This document shows positions 46,162 to 55,049 of a stretch of DNA of 64,000 nucleotides, in pieces; position 1 is the stretch's first letter, and every line of letters begins with the position of its first letter. The position numbers and the translations under genes were made by a program. Source of the DNA: Alteromonas oceanisediminis (GTDB taxonomy: Bacteria; Pseudomonadota; Gammaproteobacteria; Enterobacterales; Alteromonadaceae); assembly GCF_018474025.1 (NCBI RefSeq), contig NZ_JAHCTA010000009.1:1-64000 (forward strand), read 5' to 3'. The notes beneath the pieces are model-generated. The model ran no database searches and had not been told where the DNA came from. It saw nothing but the letters and a program-made list of their open reading frames with translations.

Positions 46162-48333
46162 GTGTCAATAGTTCAGGTGGCGCTGCCAGTTCCCATGCGA
46201 AAACTGTTCGACTACCTGTCACCGTCCCTATTGCCGGGTACGCGCGTGTTGGTCGAATTTGGTCGCCGCGAATTGGTGGGGATTGTCATTGCGTCGCGCG
46301 GTGATGCTTCAGTAGAGCATGATAAGCTTAAGTCAGTTAAATCAGTGCTTGACGATAAGCCGGTATTCGACGCACCGATGCTCGCCTTAGGCCAATGGTT
46401 GGCAGGTTATTTACACCACCCCCTTGGTGACTTGTTATCCAGCATGCTGCCAGCGGGTTTGCGTCGCGCTCAGCCGCTTCCCGATATGACCATCGAAATG
46501 CTGGAACTCACCCCAAAAGGCGAGCGTCAACTTGAACAAAAGATGCGCGCTAAGCAGCAACAGGCATTGATGTCACTGCTTACCCAAGGCGCGATACCGT
46601 TAGAGCAGGCCCGAGAGCAGTTCAGTTTAGCAGTAATAAAAGCCTGCTGTGACAGTGCATTTGTCGTGCGCAAGTCTGTGCTACGCGAGCCTTCGCTGGA
46701 TTGGCAAGCTCATATCTCGTTGGGCAATATACCGGTGCCGACATCAGAGCAGGCATTGGCGATTGCTACCGTCACAGCGCGCCTAGGGCGTTTTATCACC
46801 TATCTACTGGAAGGTGTTACGGGAAGCGGTAAGACAGAAGTTTACCTGCAAACCATTCAGCCGGTTCTGCTTAAAGGGCAGCAGGTTCTGGTTTTGGTAC
46901 CCGAAATTGGGTTGACACCACAAACGGTAAAGCGTTTTGAGCAGCGGTTTGGATTACCGATTGGGTTGCTGCATTCCGGATTGAACGACAGACAAAGATT
47001 AACCGTGTGGCAACAAGCGAGAAGTGGCGAAATCGGATTAGTGATTGGCACGCGCAGCGCCGTATTTACCCCGTTCAAGTCACTGGGGCTGATTATCGTC
47101 GATGAAGAACACGATGAATCATACAAGCAGCAAGATGGCCCTCGCTACCACGCTCGCGATGTTGCCGTCGTTCGAGCACAACGAGATGAGATCCCCTTGA
47201 TATTGGGCAGTGCCACACCGTCGCTTGAGTCACTGAATAACGCACTGCATCATAAATATCAGTTATTGCAGTTACACCAACGCACTGGCCATGCAAAGAT
47301 GGCACAACAAAATATCATGGATGTGCGTAGTCATTCGCTCAGCTATGGATTAGCCGATCCGATGGTGCAAAAAATGCAAACGCATTTGCGTGCAGGTGGT
47401 CAGGTTTTAGTCTTTGTGAACCGTCGGGGTTACGCGCCCTCGCTTGTCTGCCACGCCTGCGGGCATGTTGAGCTCTGCCAGCGCTGCGATGCACCCTTTA
47501 CCGTGCATAAAAGTGTGGGGCGATTGCACTGCCACCGATGTGAAAATGTTCGGCCTGTGCCCCGTCAATGCGCGCAATGCGCTAGCCACGATGTACTCTC
47601 CCAAGGCGTTGGTACCGAGCAACTGGAAGAGGGGCTGCAAAGACTATTTCCACAGTATTCCAGCGTGCGGGTCGACAGTGACAGCGTGCGCGGTAAAGAC
47701 AAGCTACCTCAGTTGATAGACGCCATTAACCGCAACCAGCATCAAATACTGATTGGCACGCAGATCCTGTCCAAAGGCCATCATTTTCCACGAGTCACTT
47801 TGGTCGTTATCATGGATGTAGACGGTGCCCTATTTAGCGTGGACGTGCGCGCCACTGAGAAACTGGCACAGTTAATTACTCAACTTTCCGGTCGTGCTGG
47901 GCGAGAAAACCGCCATGGCGAAATGTGGCTGCAGAGCCATCACCCAGATCATCCTCTACTACAAGATTTAATTCACAATGGTTATGCTCACTTTGCTCGT
48001 CATGCGTTGTCTGAACGCAAGGCAGCTCATGCCCCACCCTTTGTGCAGCAAACTTTATTTCGCGCAGAAGCGACTGAGTTGAATGCGGCGTTTGAATTTT
48101 TAAATGAGACAAAAGCGTTATTTACTCACAACGCTGCGGTACAGGCGTTGGGTCCTTTTCCTGCCGTGCAGTTTAAGCGCGCAGGCCGGTTTCGCATGTT
48201 GCTGACCGTGCAATGTTATTCGCGTAAAACACTGCATGCCAGCATCGCTGAATGTTTACCGGTGATTGAAGCAAGTAAACGAGGAAAGAAGGTGCGTTGG
48301 TCTATTGATGTGGCGCCAACTGATGTATCCTAG
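46162..48333 (+). CDS. priA: Primosomal protein N' (PriA helicase)
   Basis: This 723-residue helicase restarts stalled replication forks. N-terminal VALPVPMRKLFDYL, Walker A GVTGSGKTEVYL, DEEHDESYKQ (DEEH), and a zinc region with paired Cys (CHACGH ... CQRCD, CHRCE, CAQCAS) are present. I chose GTG 46162, preceded by GAGGT, because the E. coli protein begins at the matching position (MSIVQVALPVP). The TTG at 46141 is less likely. Confidence 0.95.
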   Translation: MSIVQVALPVPMRKLFDYLSPSLLPGTRVLVEFGRRELVGIVIASRGDASVEHDKLKSVKSVLDDKPVFDAPMLALGQWLAGYLHHPLGDLLSSMLPAGLRRAQPLPDMTIEMLELTPKGERQLEQKMRAKQQQALMSLLTQGAIPLEQAREQFSLAVIKACCDSAFVVRKSVLREPSLDWQAHISLGNIPVPTSEQALAIATVTARLGRFITYLLEGVTGSGKTEVYLQTIQPVLLKGQQVLVLVPEIGLTPQTVKRFEQRFGLPIGLLHSGLNDRQRLTVWQQARSGEIGLVIGTRSAVFTPFKSLGLIIVDEEHDESYKQQDGPRYHARDVAVVRAQRDEIPLILGSATPSLESLNNALHHKYQLLQLHQRTGHAKMAQQNIMDVRSHSLSYGLADPMVQKMQTHLRAGGQVLVFVNRRGYAPSLVCHACGHVELCQRCDAPFTVHKSVGRLHCHRCENVRPVPRQCAQCASHDVLSQGVGTEQLEEGLQRLFPQYSSVRVDSDSVRGKDKLPQLIDAINRNQHQILIGTQILSKGHHFPRVTLVVIMDVDGALFSVDVRATEKLAQLITQLSGRAGRENRHGEMWLQSHHPDHPLLQDLIHNGYAHFARHALSERKAAHAPPFVQQTLFRAEATELNAAFEFLNETKALFTHNAAVQALGPFPAVQFKRAGRFRMLLTVQCYSRKTLHASIAECLPVIEASKRGKKVRWSIDVAPTDVS

Positions 48334-48378
48334 CGCGTCAATCATCGAGGTGACTCAGTCTGAACCGTATAGAGTAAA

Positions 48379-48915
48379 ATGTCGCAAAAAGATTATGTGA
48401 AGCGGGGCCGTGGCCCTTCAAAAAAAGTACCGCCAAAGAAACCTATGCCGTGGGTTAGTGTTGTTATAGCGCTGGTACTCATTATGGGTTTTATCGCGTT
48501 TTTATGGCAAATCAAAGACAACGCGCCGGATGCTGAAGCGCCAGTGAAGGTGCCCGAGATAGTCTCACCACAGACTGAAGAGGAACTTCCAGAGCTGGTT
48601 GAGGAAGAATGGGACTTTATTAAGACACTTCCAGGCTACGAAGTCGAAATTGACGAAACGGAACGGCCGGTCTCAACGAAACGCTATTTATTGCAGTGCG
48701 GCAGCTTCCGGCAAGAAGCGCGAGCTGAAGAAATGCGTGCGCAAATTGCCTTTGTAGGTCTTGAAGCTGCCGTGCGCCCCAGTGACGGAAGCAATGGGCG
48801 TTGGTATCGTGTAGTGTTGGGTCCCTTTGACAGTAAACGAGACGCTGAGCGCGGCCGACATACCATTCGGGATACGGGTATTCGCACCTGCCAAATTCGC
48901 TACTGGACAACCTAG
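48379..48915 (+). CDS. ftsN: Cell division protein FtsN (SPOR domain)
   Basis: This 178-residue bitopic protein has a basic cytoplasmic start with KRGRGPSKK, one helix (about 24-43), a short acidic linker and a C-terminal SPOR domain (about 105-178, YLLQCGSFRQEARAEEMRAQ). The SPOR domain binds denuded septal glycan. It is shorter than E. coli FtsN but lies between priA and hslV, the expected position. It would activate septal wall synthesis. Confidence 0.92.
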   Translation: MSQKDYVKRGRGPSKKVPPKKPMPWVSVVIALVLIMGFIAFLWQIKDNAPDAEAPVKVPEIVSPQTEEELPELVEEEWDFIKTLPGYEVEIDETERPVSTKRYLLQCGSFRQEARAEEMRAQIAFVGLEAAVRPSDGSNGRWYRVVLGPFDSKRDAERGRHTIRDTGIRTCQIRYWTT

Positions 48916-48940
48916 CAGAGCGAGTGAACCTGTCGGGCGA

Positions 48941-48968
48941 CTTGAAAAGCCGCCCGAAAGCCCCACCT
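48941..48968 (+). promoter_or_regulatory. Sigma-32 heat-shock promoter for hslVU
   Basis: CTTGAAA (48941-48947), a 13-bp spacer and CCCCACCT (48961-48968) match the sigma-32 consensus CTTGAAA and CCCCATnT. It lies about 30 bp before hslV. TCGGGCG (48933-48939) and CGCCCGA (48951-48957) can also pair, placing the -35 element in the loop. Confidence 0.85.
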
Positions 48969-48998
48969 AGTCCTCATTGAGTACGTAGAGGATTTCAT

Positions 48999-49523
48999 AT
49001 GACCACAATCGTGTCGGTGCGGCGCAATAACGAAGTCGTGATCGCGGGAGACGGGCAAGTTTCACTCGGTAATACTGTAATGAAGGGTAATGCCAAGAAA
49101 GTACGCCGTCTATATAACAATAAGGTGATTGCCGGTTTTGCTGGCGGTACGGCTGATGCGTTCACACTGTTTGAACGCTTTGAAAGCAAGCTGGAAATCC
49201 ATCAGGGGCATCTTACTCGCGCTGCGGTAGAGCTAGCGAAAGACTGGCGAACCGATCGGATGCTACGCCGACTCGAGGCTTTATTGGCAGTGGCTGATCA
49301 CACTGCTTCTTTCATCATTACGGGTAATGGCGATGTTGTGCAGCCTGAAGACGACTTGATTGCGATTGGCTCTGGCGGGCCCTTTGCGCAGGCCGCAGCG
49401 ACTGCCTTGCTGAAAAACACGGAATTAAGTGCGGGTGACATCGCTGAGAAAAGTTTGTCGATCGCAGGCGATATTTGTGTCTTCACCAATCACAGCCACA
49501 CGGTTGAAACGCTGAGCTATTAG
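48999..49523 (+). CDS. hslV: ATP-dependent protease subunit HslV
   Basis: This 174-residue proteasome-like peptidase has the catalytic threonine as residue 2 (MTTIVSVRR), exposed once Met is removed. [14 protein letters not shown] and [14 protein letters not shown] are conserved. It forms a double hexamer with HslU. It is preceded by a heat-shock promoter and followed by hslU after 37 bp. Confidence 0.98.
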   Translation: MTTIVSVRRNNEVVIAGDGQVSLGNTVMKGNAKKVRRLYNNKVIAGFAGGTADAFTLFERFESKLEIHQGHLTRAAVELAKDWRTDRMLRRLEALLAVADHTASFIITGNGDVVQPEDDLIAIGSGGPFAQAAATALLKNTELSAGDIAEKSLSIAGDICVFTNHSHTVETLSY

Positions 49524-49560
49524 CTCGCCACCTCCCCCTATTTTGTAGAGAATATTAACT

Positions 49561-50889
49561 ATGTCCGAAATGACACCCAGAGAAATTGTCCACGAATTGG
49601 ACCGTCACATTATTGGTCAGCAGGATGCAAAGCGCGCAGTGTCTATCGCGCTGCGCAATCGCTGGCGACGCATGCAACTGGACGAAGAGTTGCGCCAAGA
49701 AGTGACCCCGAAAAACATCCTGATGATCGGCCCCACTGGCGTGGGCAAAACAGAAATTGCCCGCCGTTTAGCGAAACTGGCCAATGCGCCATTTATAAAA
49801 GTTGAAGCGACAAAATTTACAGAAGTTGGCTATGTTGGTAAGGAAGTTGAGTCGATCATTCGTGATTTAGCAGACATCGCAGTTAAATTGACCAAAGAGC
49901 AGGAGATGGCCAAAGTCAAATATCGCGCGGAAGAAGCAGCGGAAGAACGCGTACTCGATGCGCTGATCCCGTCACCGAAAGACGTGTTCGGTGAATCTGA
50001 AGAGGTCTCCAATAAGAACACCCGACAGGCGTTCCGAAAAAAGTTGCGCGAAGGCCAATTAGATGACAAAGAAATAGAAATTGATGTTGCGTTGCCGCAG
50101 GTTGGGGTTGAGATCATGGCACCACCGGGCATGGAAGAAATGACCAACCAGCTTCAGGGAATGTTCCAGAATTTGTCGGGCTCACAGAAAAAGAGCAAGA
50201 AGCTGAAAATCAAGGATGCGTTCAAGTTACTGGTGGAGGAAGAAGCGGCCAAGCTAGTCAATCAGGAAGAGCTGAAAGAGAAAGCCCTGTTCAACGTTGA
50301 GCAACATGGAATTGTGTTTATCGATGAGATTGACAAAATCTGTAAACGTGAAGGTACCGGCAGCGCAGACGTTTCTCGTGAAGGGGTGCAGCGTGATCTA
50401 TTACCATTGGTAGAGGGATCAACGGTATCCACTAAACACGGTATGGTCAAAACCGATCATATTTTGTTTATTGCATCCGGTGCATTTCAGATGAGTAAAC
50501 CCTCTGATCTTATCCCAGAGCTGCAAGGCCGTTTACCCATTCGTGTTGAATTGTCAGCCCTTAAAGTCGAAGATTTTGTGCGCATTTTAACTGAACCCAA
50601 TGCTTCGCTGACTGAGCAATATGTCGCTTTAATGAAAACTGAAGGTGTTGATGTGGAGTTCACTGACAGCGGCATTCAGCGTATCGCCAGCGCTGCATGG
50701 ACGGTGAATGAACGTACTGAAAATATCGGTGCACGCCGATTGCACACAGTTCTTGAACGCTTGATGGAAGACATTTCTTACGATGCATCAGAAAAAAGCG
50801 GTGAGAAAGTGACCATCGATGAGAACTACGTGAATGAACATCTTAACGCTTTGGTGGATAACGAAGATTTAAGCCGGTTCATTCTGTAA
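49561..50889 (+). CDS. hslU: HslU ATPase subunit
   Basis: This 442-residue AAA+ unfoldase has Walker [16 protein letters not shown], Walker [10 protein letters not shown] and the C-terminal tail DLSRFIL, which inserts into HslV. The length is typical. Its last 21 bp overlap the end of the convergent ATP-grasp gene, which is the start of the RiPP locus. Confidence 0.98.
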   Translation: MSEMTPREIVHELDRHIIGQQDAKRAVSIALRNRWRRMQLDEELRQEVTPKNILMIGPTGVGKTEIARRLAKLANAPFIKVEATKFTEVGYVGKEVESIIRDLADIAVKLTKEQEMAKVKYRAEEAAEERVLDALIPSPKDVFGESEEVSNKNTRQAFRKKLREGQLDDKEIEIDVALPQVGVEIMAPPGMEEMTNQLQGMFQNLSGSQKKSKKLKIKDAFKLLVEEEAAKLVNQEELKEKALFNVEQHGIVFIDEIDKICKREGTGSADVSREGVQRDLLPLVEGSTVSTKHGMVKTDHILFIASGAFQMSKPSDLIPELQGRLPIRVELSALKVEDFVRILTEPNASLTEQYVALMKTEGVDVEFTDSGIQRIASAAWTVNERTENIGARRLHTVLERLMEDISYDASEKSGEKVTIDENYVNEHLNALVDNEDLSRFIL

Positions 50890-51819
50890 CGATGTCACAT
50901 AACGCCCCTGACGGGTGTTTGGGGTGCTACACAATAAATGTGCTAGTGCTTCTGTAATGGGTAAGCCGGTGGCGCGTTCAAGTTCAACAAACATCGGGCT
51001 TGGGTTCGCCTCTAAAAAGAAATAACGCCCGTCGCTGGTTCGACGCCAATCTATTGCAGTCCATTGCATTCCAAATCCGCGCATAATTCGTTTAGCTAAT
51101 TGCTGGATAGCGCGGGGAGTTGGAATAGCGAGTGCCACTGCCAGCTTATCATCGCGATAGTCGATGCTGTTAGAGCGGATCAGCGCGCTGTAGACCTTAT
51201 CACCAATGACAAACGTCCGGATGTTTTCACCATCAATGTAAGCTTGCAAAGTCCACGGCCCGCTCGACAGGAGTTGGGCCAGTTTCTCGTTGCGTTGCCC
51301 TAACTGGGGGAGAACAATCGTATGGCATCCGCCATGAGTCGGTTTAGCAACAACCTCTTCATATTGCGACGCAAACGCAATGGCCGTGTCGAGCGAGCTT
51401 CCGACGTAGGTGGCAGGAATTGACGCTCCCAGATATTGTGCATAATACAACTGGCGCGGTTTTATCTTATGGCTTTCGATGGCAGCGCGAGGATTAACCC
51501 AGTGTATGGTGGGGGTATCTAGGAATGTTTTGAGCATGCAAACACTGTTCGCGGTGTCAGCATTGGTATCGTTGATCGGCCGCGGCGCATATATCGTCCG
51601 CCAGTACACTGAACCAATGCGGTTAAAACTGATGCGCTGCTCACTCAGTGTGATACTGCCTATGTTATTTTCTACGCGGAAATCGATGGGGTTGCGCTGA
51701 GGGTACTCGCGCGTATCAAAGTGATAAACACACCTGCCTTGTTGTTGTAAGGCTTGAGTGACCTGCTGAACCTCAGGTTCGTGCTGGCAGCCAAGGATAA
51801 CAGTACATTGTTTCGGCAT
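50869..51819 (-). CDS. ATP-grasp peptide ligase, graspetide maturase-like
   Basis: This 316-residue protein has an N-terminal pre-ATP-grasp region and an ATP-grasp fold from about residue 100 (Lys in [18 protein letters not shown], and [21 protein letters not shown]). The last segment, with its Glu, Asn and the ATGLPI end, resembles the MvdC/MvdD-type ligases that form ester or amide links in microviridins and other graspetides. The RimK family is a more distant alternative. I chose ATG 51819. It is next to a precursor gene, so it most likely modifies that peptide (inference). The stop codon overlaps hslU by 21 bp. Confidence 0.75.
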   Translation of the reverse strand: MPKQCTVILGCQHEPEVQQVTQALQQQGRCVYHFDTREYPQRNPIDFRVENNIGSITLSEQRISFNRIGSVYWRTIYAPRPINDTNADTANSVCMLKTFLDTPTIHWVNPRAAIESHKIKPRQLYYAQYLGASIPATYVGSSLDTAIAFASQYEEVVAKPTHGGCHTIVLPQLGQRNEKLAQLLSSGPWTLQAYIDGENIRTFVIGDKVYSALIRSNSIDYRDDKLAVALAIPTPRAIQQLAKRIMRGFGMQWTAIDWRRTSDGRYFFLEANPSPMFVELERATGLPITEALAHLLCSTPNTRQGRYVTSLQNEPA

Positions 51820-51903
51820 AAGGTTTTTCACTGGTAAAGTACCAATTAAGTGAACGAGGATCTGGGCCTGTAGCCACAGCACCCACAATCCTCAGTGGCA
51901 GGC

Positions 51904-52098
51904 CTACAGTAAATCAGGCTCTGGTAAACTGCCGCCATCCTCACCCAATGCCTGCGTATAGGCGACAGGTGGGCGAATAATCGGACTGGGTTTCACGTCG
52001 TTGTCGCCTGGGTAGGGAAAAGGAATCGCCGATTTAGCGCCGCCTTGTACATCGGCCAAGTCTTGTGTGGCTACTTCTTCAATATTTACGTTTTTCAT
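51904..52098 (-). CDS. RiPP precursor peptide with double-glycine leader
   Basis: This 64-residue peptide has a 20-residue leader ending in DVQGG. Positions -4 (Val), -7 (Leu), -12 (Val) and -15 (Ile) relative to the GG site are all hydrophobic, the pattern that C39 peptidases read. The 44-residue core is rich in Pro (10) and contains four Ser/Thr, two Lys, and seven Asp/Glu, so it has partners for ester or amide rings. Core residues 9-14 read YPGDND, similar to YPSD motifs of microviridin and marinostatin. It has no Cys, so lanthionine or disulfide types are excluded. I chose ATG 52098 (GGAG six bases upstream); an upstream ATG would add four residues. Modification is inferred. Confidence 0.7.
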   Translation of the reverse strand: MKNVNIEEVATQDLADVQGGAKSAIPFPYPGDNDVKPSPIIRPPVAYTQALGEDGGSLPEPDLL

Positions 52099-52151
52099 GT
52101 CTAACTCCATTTAAATCATTATTAACTCAACAACGGGTGCTGCTGAGGCTC

Positions 52152-52200
52152 GCATCGGTGGCAACCGTTGGTCGCATCGGTGACAACCGTTGATTGCATC
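52152..52200. repeat. 22-bp tandem repeats upstream of the precursor gene
   Basis: Two full 22-bp copies (52152-52173 and 52174-52195) share GCATCGGTG.CAACCGTTG, and a third begins with GCATC. Each has a dyad CGGT-N4-ACCG. They lie about 55 to 100 bp before the precursor ATG, upstream of an AT-rich TAATAAT stretch (near 52114-52125), as expected for activator sites. Confidence 0.6.
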
Positions 52201-52268
52201 AAGCAAGCACCTACAGCTTAGCACTTGCCAACTCCCTGTCGCCTGTACTGAAGCGCGGTTATGCCGTG

Positions 52269-52526
52269 CTATTTGATACCGTCACGGTTGTAGGGCATAT
52301 CTTTTAGCGTGTCAGAAGCCCCACGCAAATAAGAATGTTTTACCGCGCTACGCATCGCCAATATCCACACCATGTTGCAGATAAAAAAGCCCATCCAAAA
52401 GTCAGGTTTTTGTGCAGTGACGAGAAAATAAAAAAAACAAAAACCGCCCACTGCCAATAAGCTAAATAGTGAGTAGAGCAAAATGAGTTCGCGGTAAAAC
52501 GGTAGTTTTTCAATTAATAGGCCCAC
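52269..52526 (-). CDS. Unknown two-helix membrane protein of the RiPP locus
   Basis: This 85-residue protein has two hydrophobic helices (about residues 10-36 and 44-60) and a polar tail. It starts at GTG 52526 with GGAG eight bases upstream. Its family is not recognised. Location between the regulator and precursor genes suggests an immunity protein, an accessory to modification or export, or a regulator (inference only). Confidence 0.6.
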   Translation of the reverse strand: MGLLIEKLPFYRELILLYSLFSLLAVGGFCFFYFLVTAQKPDFWMGFFICNMVWILAMRSAVKHSYLRGASDTLKDMPYNRDGIK

Positions 52527-52536
52527 GCTAATGTCT

Positions 52537-52547
52537 CCAACGGTTGG
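52537..52547. promoter_or_regulatory. Palindrome shared with the tandem repeats
   Basis: CCAACGGTTGG is a perfect palindrome around one base. The reverse of CCAACGGTTG is present in the first tandem copy at 52162-52171, and nearly so in the second. It overlaps the ribosome binding site of the 85-residue protein. Confidence 0.4.
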
Positions 52548-52632
52548 GAAATATGGTTAGCGAAGCCGCTTCCACATCAGTTAGTTTAAATACAGGCGTC
52601 ATCATTACACGCTATCCCGCTGTGGAACAGCG

Positions 52633-52860
52633 CTAGTGCGCCGCTAATCCTGAATATATCGCCTTGAAGTAAGCGGCCATCAGCTTGCCTCTATTACTAA
52701 TGTCCAGTTTGCGGTAAATGTTCGCGCAATGGAACTTGACGGTTCGTTCACTGATGAATAGCTCCCGTGCAATGAGTTTATTGGGCAAACCGTCCATAAT
52801 TTTCATGGCCACTTGTAATTCTCTGCGTGAAAGTGTTTCTAATTGCTCATTAATGTTCAT
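52633..52860 (-). CDS. LuxR-type HTH regulator without input domain
   Basis: This 75-residue protein is only a LuxR/GerE HTH (about residues 7-65): LSRRELQVAMKIMDGLPNKLIARELFISERTVKFHCANIYRKL. It has no receiver or autoinducer domain, so it would be active unless its synthesis or another partner controls it. Its ATG overlaps the exporter stop codon by 4 bp. The tandem repeats before the precursor are its likely targets. Confidence 0.8.
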   Translation of the reverse strand: MNINEQLETLSRRELQVAMKIMDGLPNKLIARELFISERTVKFHCANIYRKLDISNRGKLMAAYFKAIYSGLAAH

Positions 52861-55049
52861 GGTGTTTCTCCTGGGTGTTGAGGTAGTGAATAGTGTCCGA
52901 GCTGTTCGAACTGTTTTTCTGCTAAACGGCCGTCAGCAATCTCGACGATACGGTCAGCGGTTTTAATCGTGTGTAGTCGATGAGCCACTACGACACGAGT
53001 AATATTTAATTGTTTGAGGTGTTGATTCACCCGATTTTCATTGGTCATGTCCAGATGACTGGTCGCCTCATCCAGAAACAAAATGGTCGGTTGGCGATAC
53101 AAAGCGCGAGCAAGAAGAATGCGTTGTTTTTGCCCTCCGCTAAGACTCGTGCCCATATCACCAACCAAGGTGTTGTACTGCATGCTGGTGGCAACGATGT
53201 CATCATGAACGCAAGCCATGTGAGCGGCCCACACCACGCGTTCAAGATCCACTTTGTCATCAAAGCACGCGATGTTGTCAGCGATGGAACCGCTCAATAG
53301 CTGATCGTCCTGCAACACGGCTGCAATTTGGTAGCGATAAGCGGGTTGCTCTTTGATGTCGGTACCATCAATCAATATGCGACCGCCAGACAGTGCAAAA
53401 AGCCCCATTAAGCATTTAAGCAAAGTGGTTTTTCCACTGCCACTCGGGCCGACAATTGCCAGTGTTTCGCCAGCATGTATGCGTAAATTTAACTGCGAAA
53501 AAGTGGGCGCATCTATCGTGCTATAACTGAAACTGGCGTTTTCTGCGACAAGCTCGCCGGTTAACTTTTGCGTATTGATCGGGTGGGTTATCGAATCATT
53601 AGATAGAAGCATCGGGTCTTGCGTGGTGAAAACAATATCGGCCAGCCTGTCGAAGTGAAGGTCGAGCATTTTGAACTCAATCCATTTAGCGATGAGCCCG
53701 TCCATTGCACTGATAAAGCGTGACTTATAGCTCACAAAGGCAAACAGCATGCCGACCGTGATGGCGTTGCTCATAACGGCGAGTGCCGCGAAAAACACAA
53801 TCAGAATGTTCTCAAGGCCAAAAAGAAGCTGATTAGCGGTACCAAAGCCAATATCCCAACGTGCAATCTGGATCTTTTTGTTCATCGCTTTCGCGAGCGT
53901 GTTTAGCCATTGGTGTTGACGCTCACTTTCCTGACCAAACAACTTGATGGTTTGCGCTGCCCGCACGGACTCCATAAAGTGACTATTTTCTTTTGCGCTC
54001 GCCAAAATCGCCTCTTCGTTGAGCAAGCGGATGGGGCGATACAGAAAAAAGCGCAACAGCGCATAAAGCAACACCACACCGACCACGATGAATGCCAAGG
54101 TACTATCGTAAACAAACATGACACACAGCGTGATCAGCGCCATCAATCCATCAATAACGACAGCGACCAAGCCTGTCGTCAGTAATTCGCGGATAGTGCC
54201 AAGTGAGCTGAATCGACTGACCACATCACCCATGTGGCGTTTTGCAAAGTAATCCATAGGAAGACGGATCAAATGATGAAACACATTGGAAGCCATCTGA
54301 ATGCTGAGTTTGCTGGAAAGGTGCAAAATGGTAATTCGGCGCAATACGGTCGTTCCGGTTTCGATGAGCAGGAGCAATCCGAAGCCGAGCGCAAGCACGG
54401 TGAGCAGGCTGGTATCGCTGCGCAGGATGACATCATCAATCACCGTTTGCATATAGTAAGGGCTGACAATAGCAAACACTTGCAGCAATAGAGACAGGGC
54501 TAAAACCACTCCTAGACTGCGTTTTATGCCAGTGATGTTCGACCAAAAATGCTGGATCGTCAGGCGCTGTTTATCTTTTTTCGGCGTAAATGATTCATTG
54601 GGCGTTAACTCTAGCGCTACCCCAGTAAAACTTTTATCGACCTCAGACAGTGGGATGCGGCGTTCGCCCACGGCAGGATCATGGATAACAATCGCGTTTT
54701 TATGGCAACGTTTTAACACAACGAAATGTTTCATTTCCCAATGCAGTATGCACGGGGTTGACAACTGTGGCAGGTGTTCTAAATCGAGTTTCAGGCCGCG
54801 GCAGGTCAATGAAAGCTGCTCTGCCACTGACATTATTTGTTTGAGTGTTGCACCATGCGCCGAAATCGAAAAGCGATGGCGCAGACGCGTTAGATCGGTG
54901 TGTAGCCCATGATACCCCGCAACCATAGCGACGCAGGCTAACCCACATTCCGCCGCTTCAGTCTGTACAATGAGTGGCAGTGTGCGGCGATGGACAAAGC
55001 GCAGTAATGATTCAGCTCTGGGTGAGGCGCTCAATGACTTGGCCAGCAT
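52857..55049 (-). CDS. Peptidase-containing ABC exporter (C39-ABC)
   Basis: This 730-residue protein has a C39 peptidase domain with Cys in AAECGLAC (residue about 35), His in KHFVVL (about 108) and Asp in HDPA (about 124). A six-helix ABC exporter domain and an ATPase follow, with GPSGSGKTTL, LSGGQKQRI and LFLDEATSHLD. It removes double-glycine leaders while exporting the peptide, as CvaB does. The start is GTG 55052 or ATG 55049; I prefer ATG, which overlaps the HlyD stop codon (TGATG). All catalytic residues are intact. Confidence 0.92.
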   Translation of the reverse strand: MLAKSLSASPRAESLLRFVHRRTLPLIVQTEAAECGLACVAMVAGYHGLHTDLTRLRHRFSISAHGATLKQIMSVAEQLSLTCRGLKLDLEHLPQLSTPCILHWEMKHFVVLKRCHKNAIVIHDPAVGERRIPLSEVDKSFTGVALELTPNESFTPKKDKQRLTIQHFWSNITGIKRSLGVVLALSLLLQVFAIVSPYYMQTVIDDVILRSDTSLLTVLALGFGLLLLIETGTTVLRRITILHLSSKLSIQMASNVFHHLIRLPMDYFAKRHMGDVVSRFSSLGTIRELLTTGLVAVVIDGLMALITLCVMFVYDSTLAFIVVGVVLLYALLRFFLYRPIRLLNEEAILASAKENSHFMESVRAAQTIKLFGQESERQHQWLNTLAKAMNKKIQIARWDIGFGTANQLLFGLENILIVFFAALAVMSNAITVGMLFAFVSYKSRFISAMDGLIAKWIEFKMLDLHFDRLADIVFTTQDPMLLSNDSITHPINTQKLTGELVAENASFSYSTIDAPTFSQLNLRIHAGETLAIVGPSGSGKTTLLKCLMGLFALSGGRILIDGTDIKEQPAYRYQIAAVLQDDQLLSGSIADNIACFDDKVDLERVVWAAHMACVHDDIVATSMQYNTLVGDMGTSLSGGQKQRILLARALYRQPTILFLDEATSHLDMTNENRVNQHLKQLNITRVVVAHRLHTIKTADRIVEIADGRLAEKQFEQLGHYSLPQHPGETP

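Noticed and set aside
54526-54912. 128-codon rightward frame within the C39-ABC exporter gene
   Set aside because: It is antisense to the exporter peptidase domain, whose catalytic residues are clear.
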